64,000 bases of DNA from Geomicrobium sediminis (GTDB lineage Bacteria; Bacillota; Bacilli; Bacillales; Marinococcaceae). Made by a program: the position numbers and the translations under genes. The stretch covers positions 186,001 through 250,000 of the forward strand of contig NZ_JAFBEC010000008.1 of NCBI RefSeq assembly GCF_016908595.1, read 5' to 3'. The notes under the pieces were generated by a model. It was not told where the DNA came from. It did no database searches and was given only the letters and a program-made list of their open reading frames with translations. Shown one piece after another: positions 41,545-51,599 of the stretch. Numbering within the stretch: position 1 is the stretch's first letter; each line of letters begins with the position of its first letter.

Positions 41545-42360
41545 TTAGCGACTACGTTCAAATGGGCGCTCGGCCATATTGCCAAGGTCACCAAGCATAT
41601 CTTCAAAAGTCGCTCTTGTTTCATCGACCATTTCCCCACCAGCATTACGGATATCACGTGTGACGTTACGGACTTTCCCGAACATCTCATCATCATCGGT
41701 GACATACACGGTTTTGTTCGTATGATCTTCAACGGTATTTTTAATTTTCGCCTTCAGATCATCATCGATGTTACTTCCGCGAACTGCTATGACGACATGG
41801 TCTCCATCAACAACAACATGACTATCACCAATGCGATCCATGTTTTCTACTGCATGGTCAATCGTTCTTTCAAGGTCATGTTCAGTACTGTTGTTGTACT
41901 TTGTAGTGTGACCTTGATGGTGGTCATTGTTTAGCTGACCACGTTCATTTACCATACCAGGGTGATCCCCAGTTTCGCCATTATACTTTTGGAAACGTGC
42001 CTGATTGGCATCTCGTTCACCTTGCGTATAATGGTCTTTATCGACGACATCACGTGGATTACCATAAGCCCACGAACTTCCCATTCCGTCATTAACGTTA
42101 TGAGTGCTATCATGGCGCTCTGTTCTTGTCGTGCGATCGTCAACCGTTAACATGTCAGTAATTGGTCCTTCCCCACGATCTCCACGATTTGCACGGGTCA
42201 TCTCATAATCATGATCTGCTCCGCGGTAATCATTGACGTAATTCATGTCGTAATTTACTCGATCAGGAATTGGTTCTGCAGCGTTATTATTTCCACCACA
42301 TCCGGCAAGTCCTGCAGCAAGCATTGTACAAGCTGTAATTGACAGTGCAAATTTTTTCAT
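41545..42360 (-). CDS. YhcN/YlaJ family sporulation lipoprotein
   Basis: A 271-residue lipoprotein with a signal peptide MKKFALSITACTMLAAGLAG and lipidated Cys21. A long Asp/Asn/Arg-rich region with many HD and ND pairs follows, then the YhcN/YlaJ domain (LERTIDHAVENMDRIGDSHV, AVRGSNIDDDLKAKIKNTVE). This family includes spore inner-membrane or coat-associated lipoproteins; the gene next to safA in B. subtilis is coxA (YrbB), the likely counterpart. The start is the ATG at 42360, with its ribosome site buried in a hairpin (see 42371-42404). Confidence 0.88.
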   Translation of the reverse strand: MKKFALSITACTMLAAGLAGCGGNNNAAEPIPDRVNYDMNYVNDYRGADHDYEMTRANRGDRGEGPITDMLTVDDRTTRTERHDSTHNVNDGMGSSWAYGNPRDVVDKDHYTQGERDANQARFQKYNGETGDHPGMVNERGQLNNDHHQGHTTKYNNSTEHDLERTIDHAVENMDRIGDSHVVVDGDHVVIAVRGSNIDDDLKAKIKNTVEDHTNKTVYVTDDDEMFGKVRNVTRDIRNAGGEMVDETRATFEDMLGDLGNMAERPFERSR

Positions 42361-42370
42361 AAAAGAAAAA

Positions 42371-42404
42371 TCCCCCCTCACACCTAGGATGTGATAAAGG
42401 GGGA
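42371..42404 (-). terminator. safA terminator hairpin that holds the ribosome site of the next gene
   Basis: On the minus strand TCCCCC and TCACA pair with TGTGA and GGGGGA across an internal bulge, followed by TTTTTCTTTT and then the ATG of the yhcN-type gene. The 3' arm GGGGGG is the only ribosome site for that gene. It can therefore end the safA transcript and also block translation of readthrough mRNA. Confidence 0.7.
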
Positions 42405-42441
42405 ATTGATACACCTGTTATAAAGAGGAAAGCTCTCCAAC

Positions 42442-43359
42442 TTACTCTTTCTGTTCGTCATCCGGACTTGTTGGCTGATAGTAGTTTGGCGGATACATCG
42501 GTTGAGCATAATAACCATATGGATCAACCGGAGCATAACCCATATATGGAGACGTCATCTGCGCAATTGAACCTTCATGTCCTCGATGGTTCGGCACATC
42601 ATATGAGCCTTGATATTGTAACTCATAAGGAAGGTTCTCATAACTATAGCCTTCTGCAAATGGATACGATTCATACCCGTGACCGTGATGCATCATCGGT
42701 GGTGCCATTTGCTGATAAGGCATCGCACCAGGATACATTGAAGGTGCACACGGATAACAATATTGCATTAAATGCGGCGGTACTGGTTGACCATAATTCA
42801 TGTGTCCATAAGACGGATAAGACTCCATACAAGGATGTTGCATTGGCATCGGCTGAGGCTGAACGTGCATTTGCGGTTGAGGTTTCGGCATTGGCTTTTG
42901 CGGTTTCTCTTGTTCTTTCATGACCGGTTTTTTCTCAACTTTCTTCTCAACCTTTGCAGGAGCTGGCTTTGTCATTTTTGATGGCACAGGCTTTTTCGTT
43001 TCTTTTTGAGGAACTTTTTTCGGCTCAACTTTGTATTCTTTTTTTGGTACTTCCATCTTTGGCATTTTCATCGGCGGCGGCTTCACTGCAGGGGCTTCTT
43101 TCGCTTTTGGTTGCTCCTTTTTCGGAGCAGGCTGCTCTTTAACCGTGTAGTCTTTTGCAGGTTCTGCCTTTTTGGACTTTACCTGTACTTCTTTTTTAGC
43201 TTGAACGCCTTTTCCCGGAACTTTAATTTTCATTCCAGGCATTACCATATCAGGGTTTGCAATTTGCGTGTTTGCTGCTTTAAGTTCCTCAAAGTTCACA
43301 TCATATTTCTTCGCTAAGTTCCATAACGTATCGCCTTTTTGCACAATATGAATTTTCAC
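42442..43359 (-). CDS. safA: spore coat assembly protein SafA
   Basis: A 305-residue protein with one N-terminal LysM domain (HIVQKGDTLWNLAKKYDVNF, PDMVMPGMKIKVPG; residues 2-48), then a Lys/Pro repeat region (PKKEQPKAKEAPAVKPPPMK) and a C-terminal region very rich in Met, Pro, Tyr, Gln and His. This is the SafA layout; SafA organises the inner spore coat and binds cortex peptidoglycan through LysM. The start is the GTG at 43359 behind GGGAGGG. A weak sigma-E/K-like -10 (CATACGGGTTA) lies upstream. Confidence 0.9.
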   Translation of the reverse strand: MKIHIVQKGDTLWNLAKKYDVNFEELKAANTQIANPDMVMPGMKIKVPGKGVQAKKEVQVKSKKAEPAKDYTVKEQPAPKKEQPKAKEAPAVKPPPMKMPKMEVPKKEYKVEPKKVPQKETKKPVPSKMTKPAPAKVEKKVEKKPVMKEQEKPQKPMPKPQPQMHVQPQPMPMQHPCMESYPSYGHMNYGQPVPPHLMQYCYPCAPSMYPGAMPYQQMAPPMMHHGHGYESYPFAEGYSYENLPYELQYQGSYDVPNHRGHEGSIAQMTSPYMGYAPVDPYGYYAQPMYPPNYYQPTSPDDEQKE

Positions 43360-43450
43360 AATTAATGTCCCTCCCGTAACCCGTATGATCCGTTACCAAT
43401 TGGTTCTTCCCATACAAGATATGCACGAGTTACGAGGAGTATTCGTTTCG

Positions 43451-44323
43451 TTAGAGCGAGCGTTCTTTTACTTGAACAAATAGTGATGGGTAAGTGCCGA
43501 GTACGCGAGTCTCACATCCGAGCGCTTTTAGTTCTTCTAAAGCACCTGGCAACAAAACTTCATCATACGCATGTTCCACATCAATAATAAAGAAATAGTT
43601 ACCGAGTCCGGTTTTTGTTGGACGCGATTCAATTTTTGTTAAGTTTAGTTTACGCCAAGCAAATGCCGAAAGCACTTGATGCAATGCCCCAGAGAAATCT
43701 GAAGGTAATGTCACGACCACTTTCGTTTTGCTATGCTGTTCATTGGCTTTTAAGAAGCTTGGTGCCACATCATTAGGCGATACGAGAACAAATCGCGTGT
43801 GATTGTTCGTAAAGTCATGAATGTTTTCTTGTATTACTTTTAATCCATATTTTTCAGCTGCTAATTCATTTGCAATTGCAGCTATGTTCGTATGTTCATT
43901 CTCACTCACTTCTCTTGCCGCCTGAGCCGTTGAAGTTGCAAACTTTTGTTCAACCTCATCTAATTCTCCGGTAATAAATTCGTGGCATTGAGCAATGGCG
44001 TGTGGGTGCGAATAAACGGTATCAATGTCATGCAAGTCGTTTACGGATGGGTGAACAAGTAAATGTTGTGCAATTGGGATGGCCACTTCTCCAATGATCG
44101 GAAAATCGTGTTTATGAATTAAATAATCAAGCGATATGTTTACGGATCCTTCAATTGTATTTTCTAAAGGAACGACGGCTGCATCAACTTGGTTTTTTTC
44201 AAGTGCATGTAACGTACTCGGAATGTCTTTATAAGGCATACGCTTTGCATCTGGCAAAAACGCTCGGGCAGCAATTTCAGTAAACGTACCCGCTGGTCCT
44301 AAAAAAGCTACTTTATTCGTCAC
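43451..44323 (-). CDS. pheA: prephenate dehydratase
   Basis: Converts prephenate to phenylpyruvate. The 290-residue protein has a PDT domain (KVAFLGPAGTFTEIAARAFL, VPLENTIEGSVNISLDYLI, and the active-site Thr in NNHTRFVLVS) and a C-terminal ACT domain for phenylalanine feedback (FSGALHQVLSAFAWRKLNLT, then KIESRPTKTGLGNYFFIIDV). I chose the GTG at 44323 with GGAG eight bases upstream; an ATG at 44350 is in frame but has no ribosome site. Confidence 0.94.
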   Translation of the reverse strand: MTNKVAFLGPAGTFTEIAARAFLPDAKRMPYKDIPSTLHALEKNQVDAAVVPLENTIEGSVNISLDYLIHKHDFPIIGEVAIPIAQHLLVHPSVNDLHDIDTVYSHPHAIAQCHEFITGELDEVEQKFATSTAQAAREVSENEHTNIAAIANELAAEKYGLKVIQENIHDFTNNHTRFVLVSPNDVAPSFLKANEQHSKTKVVVTLPSDFSGALHQVLSAFAWRKLNLTKIESRPTKTGLGNYFFIIDVEHAYDEVLLPGALEELKALGCETRVLGTYPSLFVQVKERSL

Positions 44324-44350
44324 AAACTCCACTCCATCTCTTCTATTCAT

Positions 44351-44809
44351 CTATACTCCAGCAGCGCCAGAGCCGATGATTTCTACTTTTTCTACTGCTT
44401 CCATCGCTTTTATATCTGCCATCAGTTGTTGAATTTCCACATTGACCATGCTCGTATCGACGGTGAGCGTAATATTCGCTCGACCGCCGAGTGGGATCGT
44501 CTGGTTAATCGTTAGCACATTTGAATCGGTATTCGCTACAATTCTAAGCAAATTCGACAATGCACCAGAGCGGTCAGCAAGATGAATTGAAAAGGTAATG
44601 ATCTTCTCTTGAATCATCGTATGAAATGGAAAAACTGCATCACGGTATTTATAAAATGCACTTCGACTTAAATCCACTTGTTTAACGGCCTCACCGATCG
44701 TTTCAGCTGAACCGTTTTCTAATAATACTTTGGCTCGTAATGTCTTTTGCATTGCCTCGGTCAACATATCTTCTCGAACAAGATAAAATTGATCAATTTC
44801 TTCTGCCAT
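44351..44809 (-). CDS. pheB: ACT domain protein PheB (ThrR-like)
   Basis: A 152-residue protein with an N-terminal helix-turn-helix-like segment ([34 protein letters not shown]) and a C-terminal ACT domain ([40 protein letters not shown]). B. subtilis PheB (also called ThrR) represses threonine biosynthesis genes, so the name does not imply prephenate dehydratase activity. It lies between obg and pheA. The start is the ATG at 44809 after GGTGAGGG. Confidence 0.9.
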   Translation of the reverse strand: MAEEIDQFYLVREDMLTEAMQKTLRAKVLLENGSAETIGEAVKQVDLSRSAFYKYRDAVFPFHTMIQEKIITFSIHLADRSGALSNLLRIVANTDSNVLTINQTIPLGGRANITLTVDTSMVNVEIQQLMADIKAMEAVEKVEIIGSGAAGV

Positions 44810-44832
44810 AGCCCTCACCACCAAAACATTAC

Positions 44833-46122
44833 TTATTCATCGATAAATTCAAATTCAATTCCGGCAAGACGCACGAGGTCGCCATCTTTGGCTCCACGTT
44901 CACGTAGCGCCTGGTCAACACCCATTTGTCTCATCGTACGAGAGAAACGTCTCGCACTTTCTGTACGGTTTAAGTCAAGCATGACAATTTTACGTTCAAG
45001 CTCTTCACCAGATAACACATACGTACCCTCATCATCGCGTGTAATGACGAACGGCTCTTTTTTCGTGTATTTATATAACACACCTTCTTGCTCTTCTTCA
45101 CTCTTCTCAAAAGCGTCGATTTCAGGCGCATTTTCAAGCTCATTTACAATCGTTTCAATAAGAGCATGTAACCCTTGACGGTTTAGTGTAGATAGTCGAT
45201 AAACCGTGACATTGTCATCATCCAACTTCTCAAGAAATGCATTGAGTGTCTCTTCACTATCTGGCATATCCGTCTTGTTTGCTACGACGATTTGTGGGCG
45301 CTTTGTGAGCACCTCATTGTACGCTTTAATTTCTTCGTTGATCGTTACGTAATCTTCGTAAGGATCTCGACCGCTCAAACCTGAAACGTCAATAAGGTGA
45401 ACGAGTACTTTTGTACGTTCAATGTGTCGTAAGAACTGGTGACCAAGTCCAACGCCTTCATGTGCACCTTCAATTAATCCTGGAAGATCAGCAAGTACGA
45501 AACTGCGTCCGTCTTCTGATTGAACAACACCAAGATTAGGTTTAATTGTCGTAAATGGGTAGTCTGCAATTTTAGGCTTTGCAGACGTTGCTACAGATAA
45601 GAATGTTGACTTCCCAACACTCGGGAACCCGATTAATCCTACATCTGCGAGCAATTTCAATTCGAGAATTAATTCTCGTTCAATTCCTGGTTCACCGTTT
45701 TCTGCATGTTCAGGTGCAGGGTTCTTCGGCGTGGCAAAACGAGTGTTCCCAAGTCCACCACGTCCACCTTTTGCAACGAGAGCTTCCTCGTTGTGTTCTG
45801 TTAAATCAGCAATAACAGCGCCTGATTCTTTGTCTTTTACGACTGTACCTGGTGGCACGAGAACGATCGACGGATTCGCATTCTTTCCGTGTTGGTTCTT
45901 TGAACGACCGTGCTCTCCACGATCTGCCTTAAAGTGCTTTTGGTAACGGAAATCCATAAGTGTACGTAATCCTTCATCAACACGAAAGATTATATCGCCA
46001 CCTTTACCTCCGTCCCCTCCTGCAGGACCACCATCTGGTACGTACTTTTCACGGCGAAAGGCAACCATCCCGTTTCCACCATCGCCAGACTTAATAAATA
46101 TATTTACATAATCGATAAACAT
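44833..46122 (-). CDS. obg: GTPase Obg
   Basis: A 429-residue ribosome-associated GTPase: glycine-rich Obg fold ([36 protein letters not shown]), G domain (G1 [10 protein letters not shown]3 [13 protein letters not shown]4 VANKTDMPD) and the C-terminal OCT domain ([20 protein letters not shown]). It links nucleotide levels, ribosome assembly and sporulation signalling. The ATG at 46122 follows AGGTGA. Upstream there is no spo0B, which normally precedes obg in Bacillus; obg has its own -10 (TACAAT) at 46157-46152. Confidence 0.97.
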   Translation of the reverse strand: MFIDYVNIFIKSGDGGNGMVAFRREKYVPDGGPAGGDGGKGGDIIFRVDEGLRTLMDFRYQKHFKADRGEHGRSKNQHGKNANPSIVLVPPGTVVKDKESGAVIADLTEHNEEALVAKGGRGGLGNTRFATPKNPAPEHAENGEPGIERELILELKLLADVGLIGFPSVGKSTFLSVATSAKPKIADYPFTTIKPNLGVVQSEDGRSFVLADLPGLIEGAHEGVGLGHQFLRHIERTKVLVHLIDVSGLSGRDPYEDYVTINEEIKAYNEVLTKRPQIVVANKTDMPDSEETLNAFLEKLDDDNVTVYRLSTLNRQGLHALIETIVNELENAPEIDAFEKSEEEQEGVLYKYTKKEPFVITRDDEGTYVLSGEELERKIVMLDLNRTESARRFSRTMRQMGVDQALRERGAKDGDLVRLAGIEFEFIDE

Positions 46123-46151
46123 CCACGTTCACCTCGTTCATTAATGTCATT

Positions 46152-46183
46152 ATTGTAACACAAACCATAGGGGACAGTCCCCC
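46152..46183 (-). promoter_or_regulatory. obg promoter region overlapped by a palindrome
   Basis: On the minus strand TACAAT (46157-46152) is a good -10 about 30 bases upstream of the obg start. The -35 position has no TTGACA-like hexamer and falls inside the first GGGGACAGTCCCCC copy (46170-46183). Confidence 0.5.
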
Positions 46184-46252
46184 GCTAGAGTACAACGTTA
46201 CCGCACTGGGGGACTGTCCCCCAGCACGTTAAAGCGTCGGGGGACTGTCCCC
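46170..46252. repeat. three copies of a GGGGACTGTCCCC palindrome
   Basis: The copies are at 46170-46183 (GGGGACAGTCCCCC), 46206-46224 (CTGGGGGACTGTCCCCCAG) and 46239-46252 (GGGGGACTGTCCCC). The first is in inverted orientation relative to the other two, as its centre reads ACAGT and not ACTGT. Each can fold into a short hairpin. I did not see this word elsewhere in the window. Confidence 0.93.
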
Positions 46253-46261
46253 TCTGCCAAT

Positions 46262-46291
46262 GAAAAAAGGAGGGCTATGAGACAGCCCACC
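46262..46291 (-). terminator. terminator of hemE-H-Y
   Basis: On the minus strand GGTGGGCT and AGCCCTCC pair with one mismatch around GTCTCAT, followed by TTTTTT; it starts at the hemY stop. Confidence 0.85.
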
Positions 46292-47676
46292 TACTGTTTA
46301 TCATTATTTTTCACTTGATTTACGATTTGATTCGTCGCATTTATCCCTTGTCGTACGCAATCAGGCAAACCGACACCATCGTACGAAGCGCCCGCTAAAA
46401 GCACGTAGGGATACGTATCGTTAACTGCTTCTCTCCATTGTTGTACGCGCTGTTTATGACCGACTGTATACGTTGGCATTGCTTCTTGCCACCGTTCAAC
46501 ATCATACCATAGAGGAATGCCGTTAATCTCGAGCATTTTGCTCAAGCCTTTGATCACTTGTTCAACAATGACGTCATCGCTCTCGTTGACAATTTCCTCT
46601 TGCCCTGGCCGTCCAACGAACGATCGAAGTAAGACGTAACCGTCTGGTACGGCTGTTGGCCATTTTTTATCAACAAACGTTACGGCTTTAATGACGGTGT
46701 CGTTCCCTTTTGGTACGAGAAATCCAGTACCATCCGCCCGTTCACTTACATCACTTTCACGAAACGCAAGGGCAACCGTTGCGACCGACGCACCTCGTAG
46801 ACGCTCTAACCGCTCAGAAAGTCCGTCTTCAACAAATGTAGTGGCTGCGACCGGTTGCGGGACCGTCATAATGACAGCATCCGCAATTTCTTCATGCCCG
46901 TTCTCAAAACTGAGTCGATGTTGATTGCCATCACGCTCAATTGAAACGAGCTTATGATCTTTATGAATCGACGCTTGATCTAGCCTGGCTTCTAACGCTT
47001 CTATAACCGTAATAAGCCCGTTTTTAAATGTACGAAACTGCCCAGTATTCGTCCCCGCTGTAGGCTGTTTCTTCTGAATTGCTTCACTCGCTTTTATTAA
47101 GCTTCGATGCTTAGTAGCAAGTGCTTTAAATTGAGGCAATGTAGACTCTAGACTTAATTCATTTAAAGAACCTGCATAAATCCCTGAAAGCAAAGGTTCT
47201 AACAAGCGGTCAACCATTTCATCACCGAAACGGTAACGAAACAACTGCCCTGCCGCTACATCTTCATCCAACTTTGCTTTTGGCTTAACAAGATCCAATG
47301 ACGCTCGCATCTTGCCTTTAGTTGAAAGTAACGAAGTCGAAAGCAACGGCTTTAAACTTGAAGGGATCCCCATTGAAGACGGCTTTGGAATTGGATGCAA
47401 CTCTTCGTTATACAAAATAAACGCTTGTCCTGTTTCATTTGTGACGAGCTGATCTTCAATGCCTAATTCAGACACGAGCGCCATTAATTCGGGCTTTCGA
47501 GCTAGAAATGAGTCCGCACCTCGCTCAACGACAAAATCCTCTCGATGATAAGACCGGATCTTCCCACCGAGCATCTGACTTGCTTCAAAAAGTTCAGCAT
47601 CAACTTCAGGATGTTTGCTCAACTCATAAAGGGCGGAGAGCCCCGTGATCCCTCCGCCGATAATCGCTACTTTCAT
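46291..47676 (-). CDS. hemY: coproporphyrinogen III oxidase / protoporphyrinogen oxidase (HemY, CgoX)
   Basis: FAD oxidase of 461 residues for the coproporphyrin-dependent haem pathway of Gram-positive bacteria. It has the dinucleotide motif KVAIIGGGITGLSALYELSK, EASQMLGGKIRSYHREDFVV, RGADSFLARKP, and near the end VLLAGASYDGVGLPDCVRQG. It follows hemH by one base. In this pathway the enzyme oxidises coproporphyrinogen III to coproporphyrin III before iron insertion. Confidence 0.95.
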   Translation of the reverse strand: MKVAIIGGGITGLSALYELSKHPEVDAELFEASQMLGGKIRSYHREDFVVERGADSFLARKPELMALVSELGIEDQLVTNETGQAFILYNEELHPIPKPSSMGIPSSLKPLLSTSLLSTKGKMRASLDLVKPKAKLDEDVAAGQLFRYRFGDEMVDRLLEPLLSGIYAGSLNELSLESTLPQFKALATKHRSLIKASEAIQKKQPTAGTNTGQFRTFKNGLITVIEALEARLDQASIHKDHKLVSIERDGNQHRLSFENGHEEIADAVIMTVPQPVAATTFVEDGLSERLERLRGASVATVALAFRESDVSERADGTGFLVPKGNDTVIKAVTFVDKKWPTAVPDGYVLLRSFVGRPGQEEIVNESDDVIVEQVIKGLSKMLEINGIPLWYDVERWQEAMPTYTVGHKQRVQQWREAVNDTYPYVLLAGASYDGVGLPDCVRQGINATNQIVNQVKNNDKQ

Positions 47677-47677
47677 T

Positions 47678-48607
47678 TTAGCGACTGTATTCCAATTGTT
47701 TTAATACCGCATCTGCAAGTCCGTCAATAAACAACGATTTAGCATTAGGCATTGGTGGTCGCTCGTAATTCACTTGTAGATCATCAGTGACAACTTTGCA
47801 CTCATAATCGTTGTCATAAAGAACTTCCAAATGATCAGCGACAAAACCAAGTGGGCAATAAACAAACGTTTCATAACCACGGGCTTCATATAAATCACGT
47901 GTTAAATCTTGAACATCTGGTCCTAACCATTTGTCGGCAGTGTTCCCTTCACTTTGCCAGCCAATTTCATAGTTCTTTACGTCAGCAGCTTCTGCAACGA
48001 GACGACTCGTTTCTCGCAATTGATCAACGTAAGGATCGTTATCCGCAAGAATTTTCTCCGGGAGGCTATGAGCAGAGAAAATCACGACAGAGTTGTCACG
48101 ACCAACACGATCGAGCGTTTCCTTTAATTGATCAGACCAATATTTAATAAATTTAGGCTCCGTATACCAGCTTTCAACGGCATGAATCGTTGGACCATCA
48201 ATTTCTTCGGATTTCTTTACCGCTCGTCCATTGTATGATTTCACACTAAACGTCGAATAGTGTGGCGCCAAAACAATGCTAACAGCCTCTTCAATGCCGT
48301 CTTTTTTCATACTCTCAACGGCATCTTCAATAAATGGATCAATGTGCTTCAATCCAAGATACGCTTTGTATTCAATGTCTGTTTCTCTTTCATTCAAACG
48401 ATCTTCGAGCGCTTGCATTTGCTCATTTGTAATACGAGCGAGAGGAGAAACACCACCAATCGCTTCATAGCGATCAGTCAAATCTTGCAATGCTTCGTCT
48501 GATGGTTTTCTTCCGTGTCGAATGTGTGTGTAGTATGGTTCGATTTCGTCTTGGCTTCTAGGTGTACCGTAAGCCATAACGAGTAAACCGATCGTTTTCT
48601 TGCTCAT
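47678..48607 (-). CDS. hemH: coproporphyrin ferrochelatase
   Basis: Inserts Fe(II) into coproporphyrin III (CpfC). The 309-residue protein has [27 protein letters not shown], the catalytic His in [13 protein letters not shown], the conserved Glu in [10 protein letters not shown], and [20 protein letters not shown]. Its ATG overlaps the hemE stop by one base (TAATG). Confidence 0.96.
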   Translation of the reverse strand: MSKKTIGLLVMAYGTPRSQDEIEPYYTHIRHGRKPSDEALQDLTDRYEAIGGVSPLARITNEQMQALEDRLNERETDIEYKAYLGLKHIDPFIEDAVESMKKDGIEEAVSIVLAPHYSTFSVKSYNGRAVKKSEEIDGPTIHAVESWYTEPKFIKYWSDQLKETLDRVGRDNSVVIFSAHSLPEKILADNDPYVDQLRETSRLVAEAADVKNYEIGWQSEGNTADKWLGPDVQDLTRDLYEARGYETFVYCPLGFVADHLEVLYDNDYECKVVTDDLQVNYERPPMPNAKSLFIDGLADAVLKQLEYSR

Positions 48608-49641
48608 TATTGATTCCTCCCGCTGTATTCGTGAACAAATTGCGTTAAACGTCTTAACGTATCCGGTAAAATTGAAGGCGTAACACCGTGACCGAGATTA
48701 AAAATAAAGCTCGGGTCATTTTCTGTTTCATCAAGTATTTTCTTCGCCCGCGCTTCAATTGTGTCCCACGGAGCTAATAAAATAGCTGGATCTAAGTTTC
48801 CTTGCAACGTCTTTTGGATACCCATCTCTCTCGCTTCTGTTACAGAAGTACGCCAATCTAGACCAATAACATCAACGTCTAAGTCATTCCATTCCTTAAG
48901 CAAGTGTCTCGTTCCTACACCGAACGTAATCAATGGAATGTCTTCTTTTTTAAGCTCTGAGAAGATTTTCGCCATCGTTGGCTTTACAAATGTACGGTAA
49001 TCACTTGCACTTAACGTACCTACCCAAGAATCAAAGATTTGGAACGCTTGAGCACCTGCCGCAATTTGTGCTTTCGCATACGTAATCGTAAGGTCACTAA
49101 GCTTATCCATAAGAAGATCCCATTCTTCTTTGCTTCCATACATCATCGCTTTCGTGTTTTCATACGATTTCGATGGACCGCCTTCAATCATGTAACTTGC
49201 CATCGTAAATGGTGCACCAGCAAACGTAATCAACGGTACATCCAATTGCGTTCTGAGCAGTTTAATCGTTTCAATGACGTGTGGCACATCTACACCTGGG
49301 TCAAGTGAACCTAATCGTTCAATATCTGCTTTATTTTTAATTGGATTATGAATGACTGGACCGATACCGCTTTTGATTTCCACATCAACGCCAATCGCTG
49401 GGAGTGGTGTCATAATATCTTTATAAAGAATTGCCGCGTCATTGTTGTACTGGTCAACTGGAAGCTTTGTTACATAAGCGCAAAGCTCAGGGTCTTTTGT
49501 AATTCCAAATAATGAGTACTTCTTTTTCAATTCCCGATATTCCGGTTGTGAACGTCCAGCTTGTCTCATGTACCAAACTGGTTTTGTCTTCTCTCCTACA
49601 CCATTTGCTGCACGAAGAAAACGATCATTAAAAGCTCCCAC
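48607..49641 (-). CDS. hemE: uroporphyrinogen decarboxylase
   Basis: Decarboxylates uroporphyrinogen III to coproporphyrinogen III. The 344-residue TIM barrel has the signature [20 protein letters not shown], the active-site Asp in [15 protein letters not shown], and [25 protein letters not shown] and [12 protein letters not shown]. The start is the GTG at 49641 with GAGGAG upstream. It is the first gene of hemE-H-Y. Confidence 0.97.
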   Translation of the reverse strand: MGAFNDRFLRAANGVGEKTKPVWYMRQAGRSQPEYRELKKKYSLFGITKDPELCAYVTKLPVDQYNNDAAILYKDIMTPLPAIGVDVEIKSGIGPVIHNPIKNKADIERLGSLDPGVDVPHVIETIKLLRTQLDVPLITFAGAPFTMASYMIEGGPSKSYENTKAMMYGSKEEWDLLMDKLSDLTITYAKAQIAAGAQAFQIFDSWVGTLSASDYRTFVKPTMAKIFSELKKEDIPLITFGVGTRHLLKEWNDLDVDVIGLDWRTSVTEAREMGIQKTLQGNLDPAILLAPWDTIEARAKKILDETENDPSFIFNLGHGVTPSILPDTLRRLTQFVHEYSGRNQ

Positions 49642-49906
49642 AAATAAACACTCCTCTAAACAATCCCTTTAAACATTAAATGATTTACCGATAATAGTAT
49701 TAGTGCTATGTATGCCTATTCCCATAGCATACCCATTCTTACACGTAAACGTACGCCAAAATGAAAGTTTTACGATAGAAAATCAAAGTCCTATACCTTT
49801 TTACCATATAGAAGAATGATTGTCTTGTGTAGAACCTTGGTAAAACGTTCATAAAATCGTAGAAGAATGTCACATTTAAAATGAACTAAAAAGGGGGGAT
49901 TTGGAT

Positions 49907-51592
49907 ATGAAAGGGAATGGAACTAGCTTGAAATCAAAAATGTTTCTTGCACTCACGTTTATAATTTTTTGTTTTTTGCTCGGATTTCTTCTTATCTTTC
50001 TCTTAATTCGGCAAATGGATGCACAAGTTGAACAACTTAGTGAATGGAACGATTACGCGTTACAAGCACAAGAAGTTTCTTCCACATTCCAAGAAAAGTA
50101 CATCTTCATTAACAACATTTACTTGTATGATGAGCCTGACTATTCACGTTTTCATACACTTGATGAGCGCATGGATACAATTTTGCTCAATTTAGAAGCA
50201 GCAATTGAAAATGAAGAAGCACAATCAGCGCTAGAACGTTTGCAGTTTTTTAATGAGATGTTTAATACGAGAGTACAGCAGTATGTGACGCTAGAAATTG
50301 TACCAAGTTCCAGCACCCTTGATGGTTTCGGCTATTTAAATGCTGAGATGCGTACGTATGCAAGTGAGTTAGAAAGTTACTTTAACCTTAATGCAGAGCG
50401 ATCCGAACAAGAAATGCAAGCAGCGATGCAACAAGCAGTGATTGGAAGTTTACTTGTTTTTGTTATAGCTACGAGTATCGGTTCTGTGATCTTTTGGGTC
50501 GTTGCACAACGAATATCGACGATTATTCGTAAAATTTCAAATCGCGCAAGACGTGTAGCAAGTGGTGACTTATCCAGGGCTGACCTCCCTGTCAAAGGGC
50601 GTGATGAATTGTCTCAGCTCGCACAAAACATCAACCTTATGACGAATCAACTTAGATCGATGATTGTTAAGTTATCAGGAGCCAGCCAAACGATCACTTC
50701 TTCGTCACAAGAGCTCGTTGCGACGACTACAGATGTCAATTCAGGTGCTGAAACAGTGACAAACTCGGTGCAACATATCGCTGAACAACAATCAGAATTG
50801 CACGAATCGATCAATCGTTCAAAACAAACATTTACGATAATGGATCAAGAAATCGTACATGCTGCATCGTCACTACAAACAATCGTGACAGACAATGAGC
50901 AATCGTATGACCAAGTCGTCTTAGGACAAAAGAAATTACAACAGTCCGTTGACCATATGCTACACATTAAAACCCAAAACGATCACCATGAAAAAACAAT
51001 CGTGGAATTAAATCAGGCTGTAGAAGACATCCACCATGTTGTCACTAACATTAAAAATATTTCAAATCAAACGAGTTTGCTTGCATTAAATGCGAATATT
51101 GAAGCTTCCCGTGCTGGACGTTCTGGTAGAGGGTTTGCTGTCGTTGCCGAAGAAGTCGGTAAACTCGCATTAGAAAGTGAACATGCAGCGAATCAAATTA
51201 CGGAAACGATTTCTTCGATGGCAGAAAACATTCAGTCTTCCACTGTTCAATCGAAAAAAAGTACAGATTTAATTACAGAAGGGACATACGTCCTTGACGA
51301 GTTGGCAACGACTTATGCTCAATTTTTAGAAGCATTTCAAACCGTACAAGCAAGGTCGCTTACGATTCACCGTTTTGTTTCGGCTGTTAAAGAACAAAGT
51401 GCTGCCGTCTCAAACGAACTATATTCCATCCAACAATCGTCTGAAGATGCAACCGCAAATAGTACGATGATTGCAGCAACAATTGAAGAGCAAACGGCTA
51501 CGATGGATGCCATCACTTTTGCTTCTAAAGAATTGGCAACAATTGTAGAGGACCTTGAGAAGCTCTTTACACAATTTAAGCTTTCATCATAA
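49907..51592 (+). CDS. methyl-accepting chemotaxis protein, first of a tandem pair
   Basis: A 561-residue transmembrane chemoreceptor. One helix near the N-terminus ([20 protein letters not shown]), an extracellular helical sensor of about 140 residues, a second helix near residue 180, a HAMP domain ([20 protein letters not shown]) and the long signalling coiled coil. The tip near residues 388-422 keeps the conserved pattern [20 protein letters not shown] followed by [11 protein letters not shown], so it should couple to CheA/CheW. The ligand is unknown. The start is the ATG at 49907, eight bases after GGGGGG. No chemotaxis genes are nearby. Confidence 0.93.
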   Translation: MKGNGTSLKSKMFLALTFIIFCFLLGFLLIFLLIRQMDAQVEQLSEWNDYALQAQEVSSTFQEKYIFINNIYLYDEPDYSRFHTLDERMDTILLNLEAAIENEEAQSALERLQFFNEMFNTRVQQYVTLEIVPSSSTLDGFGYLNAEMRTYASELESYFNLNAERSEQEMQAAMQQAVIGSLLVFVIATSIGSVIFWVVAQRISTIIRKISNRARRVASGDLSRADLPVKGRDELSQLAQNINLMTNQLRSMIVKLSGASQTITSSSQELVATTTDVNSGAETVTNSVQHIAEQQSELHESINRSKQTFTIMDQEIVHAASSLQTIVTDNEQSYDQVVLGQKKLQQSVDHMLHIKTQNDHHEKTIVELNQAVEDIHHVVTNIKNISNQTSLLALNANIEASRAGRSGRGFAVVAEEVGKLALESEHAANQITETISSMAENIQSSTVQSKKSTDLITEGTYVLDELATTYAQFLEAFQTVQARSLTIHRFVSAVKEQSAAVSNELYSIQQSSEDATANSTMIAATIEEQTATMDAITFASKELATIVEDLEKLFTQFKLSS

Positions 51593-51599
51593 CAAGGGG

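Noticed and set aside
42468-42923. Open frame of 151 codons opposite safA
   Set aside because: Low-complexity antisense of the Pro/Tyr/His-rich safA tail; no ribosome site.
46170-46252. Three similar palindromes considered as a CRISPR array
   Set aside because: Too short, mixed orientation, unequal spacing of about 23 and 14 bases, and no cas genes.
49670-49694. Possible sigma-D promoter (TAAA, later CCGATAA) upstream of the chemoreceptors
   Set aside because: The spacing is about two bases short, the G before CCGATA is missing and it lies over 200 bases from the start codon, so I could not support it.
49704-49729. Inverted repeat TGCTATG/CATAGCA upstream of hemE
   Set aside because: A 7-bp stem with a 12-base loop in an AT-rich intergenic region is too weak to assign; the nearby sequence does not fit a PerR or Fur box.
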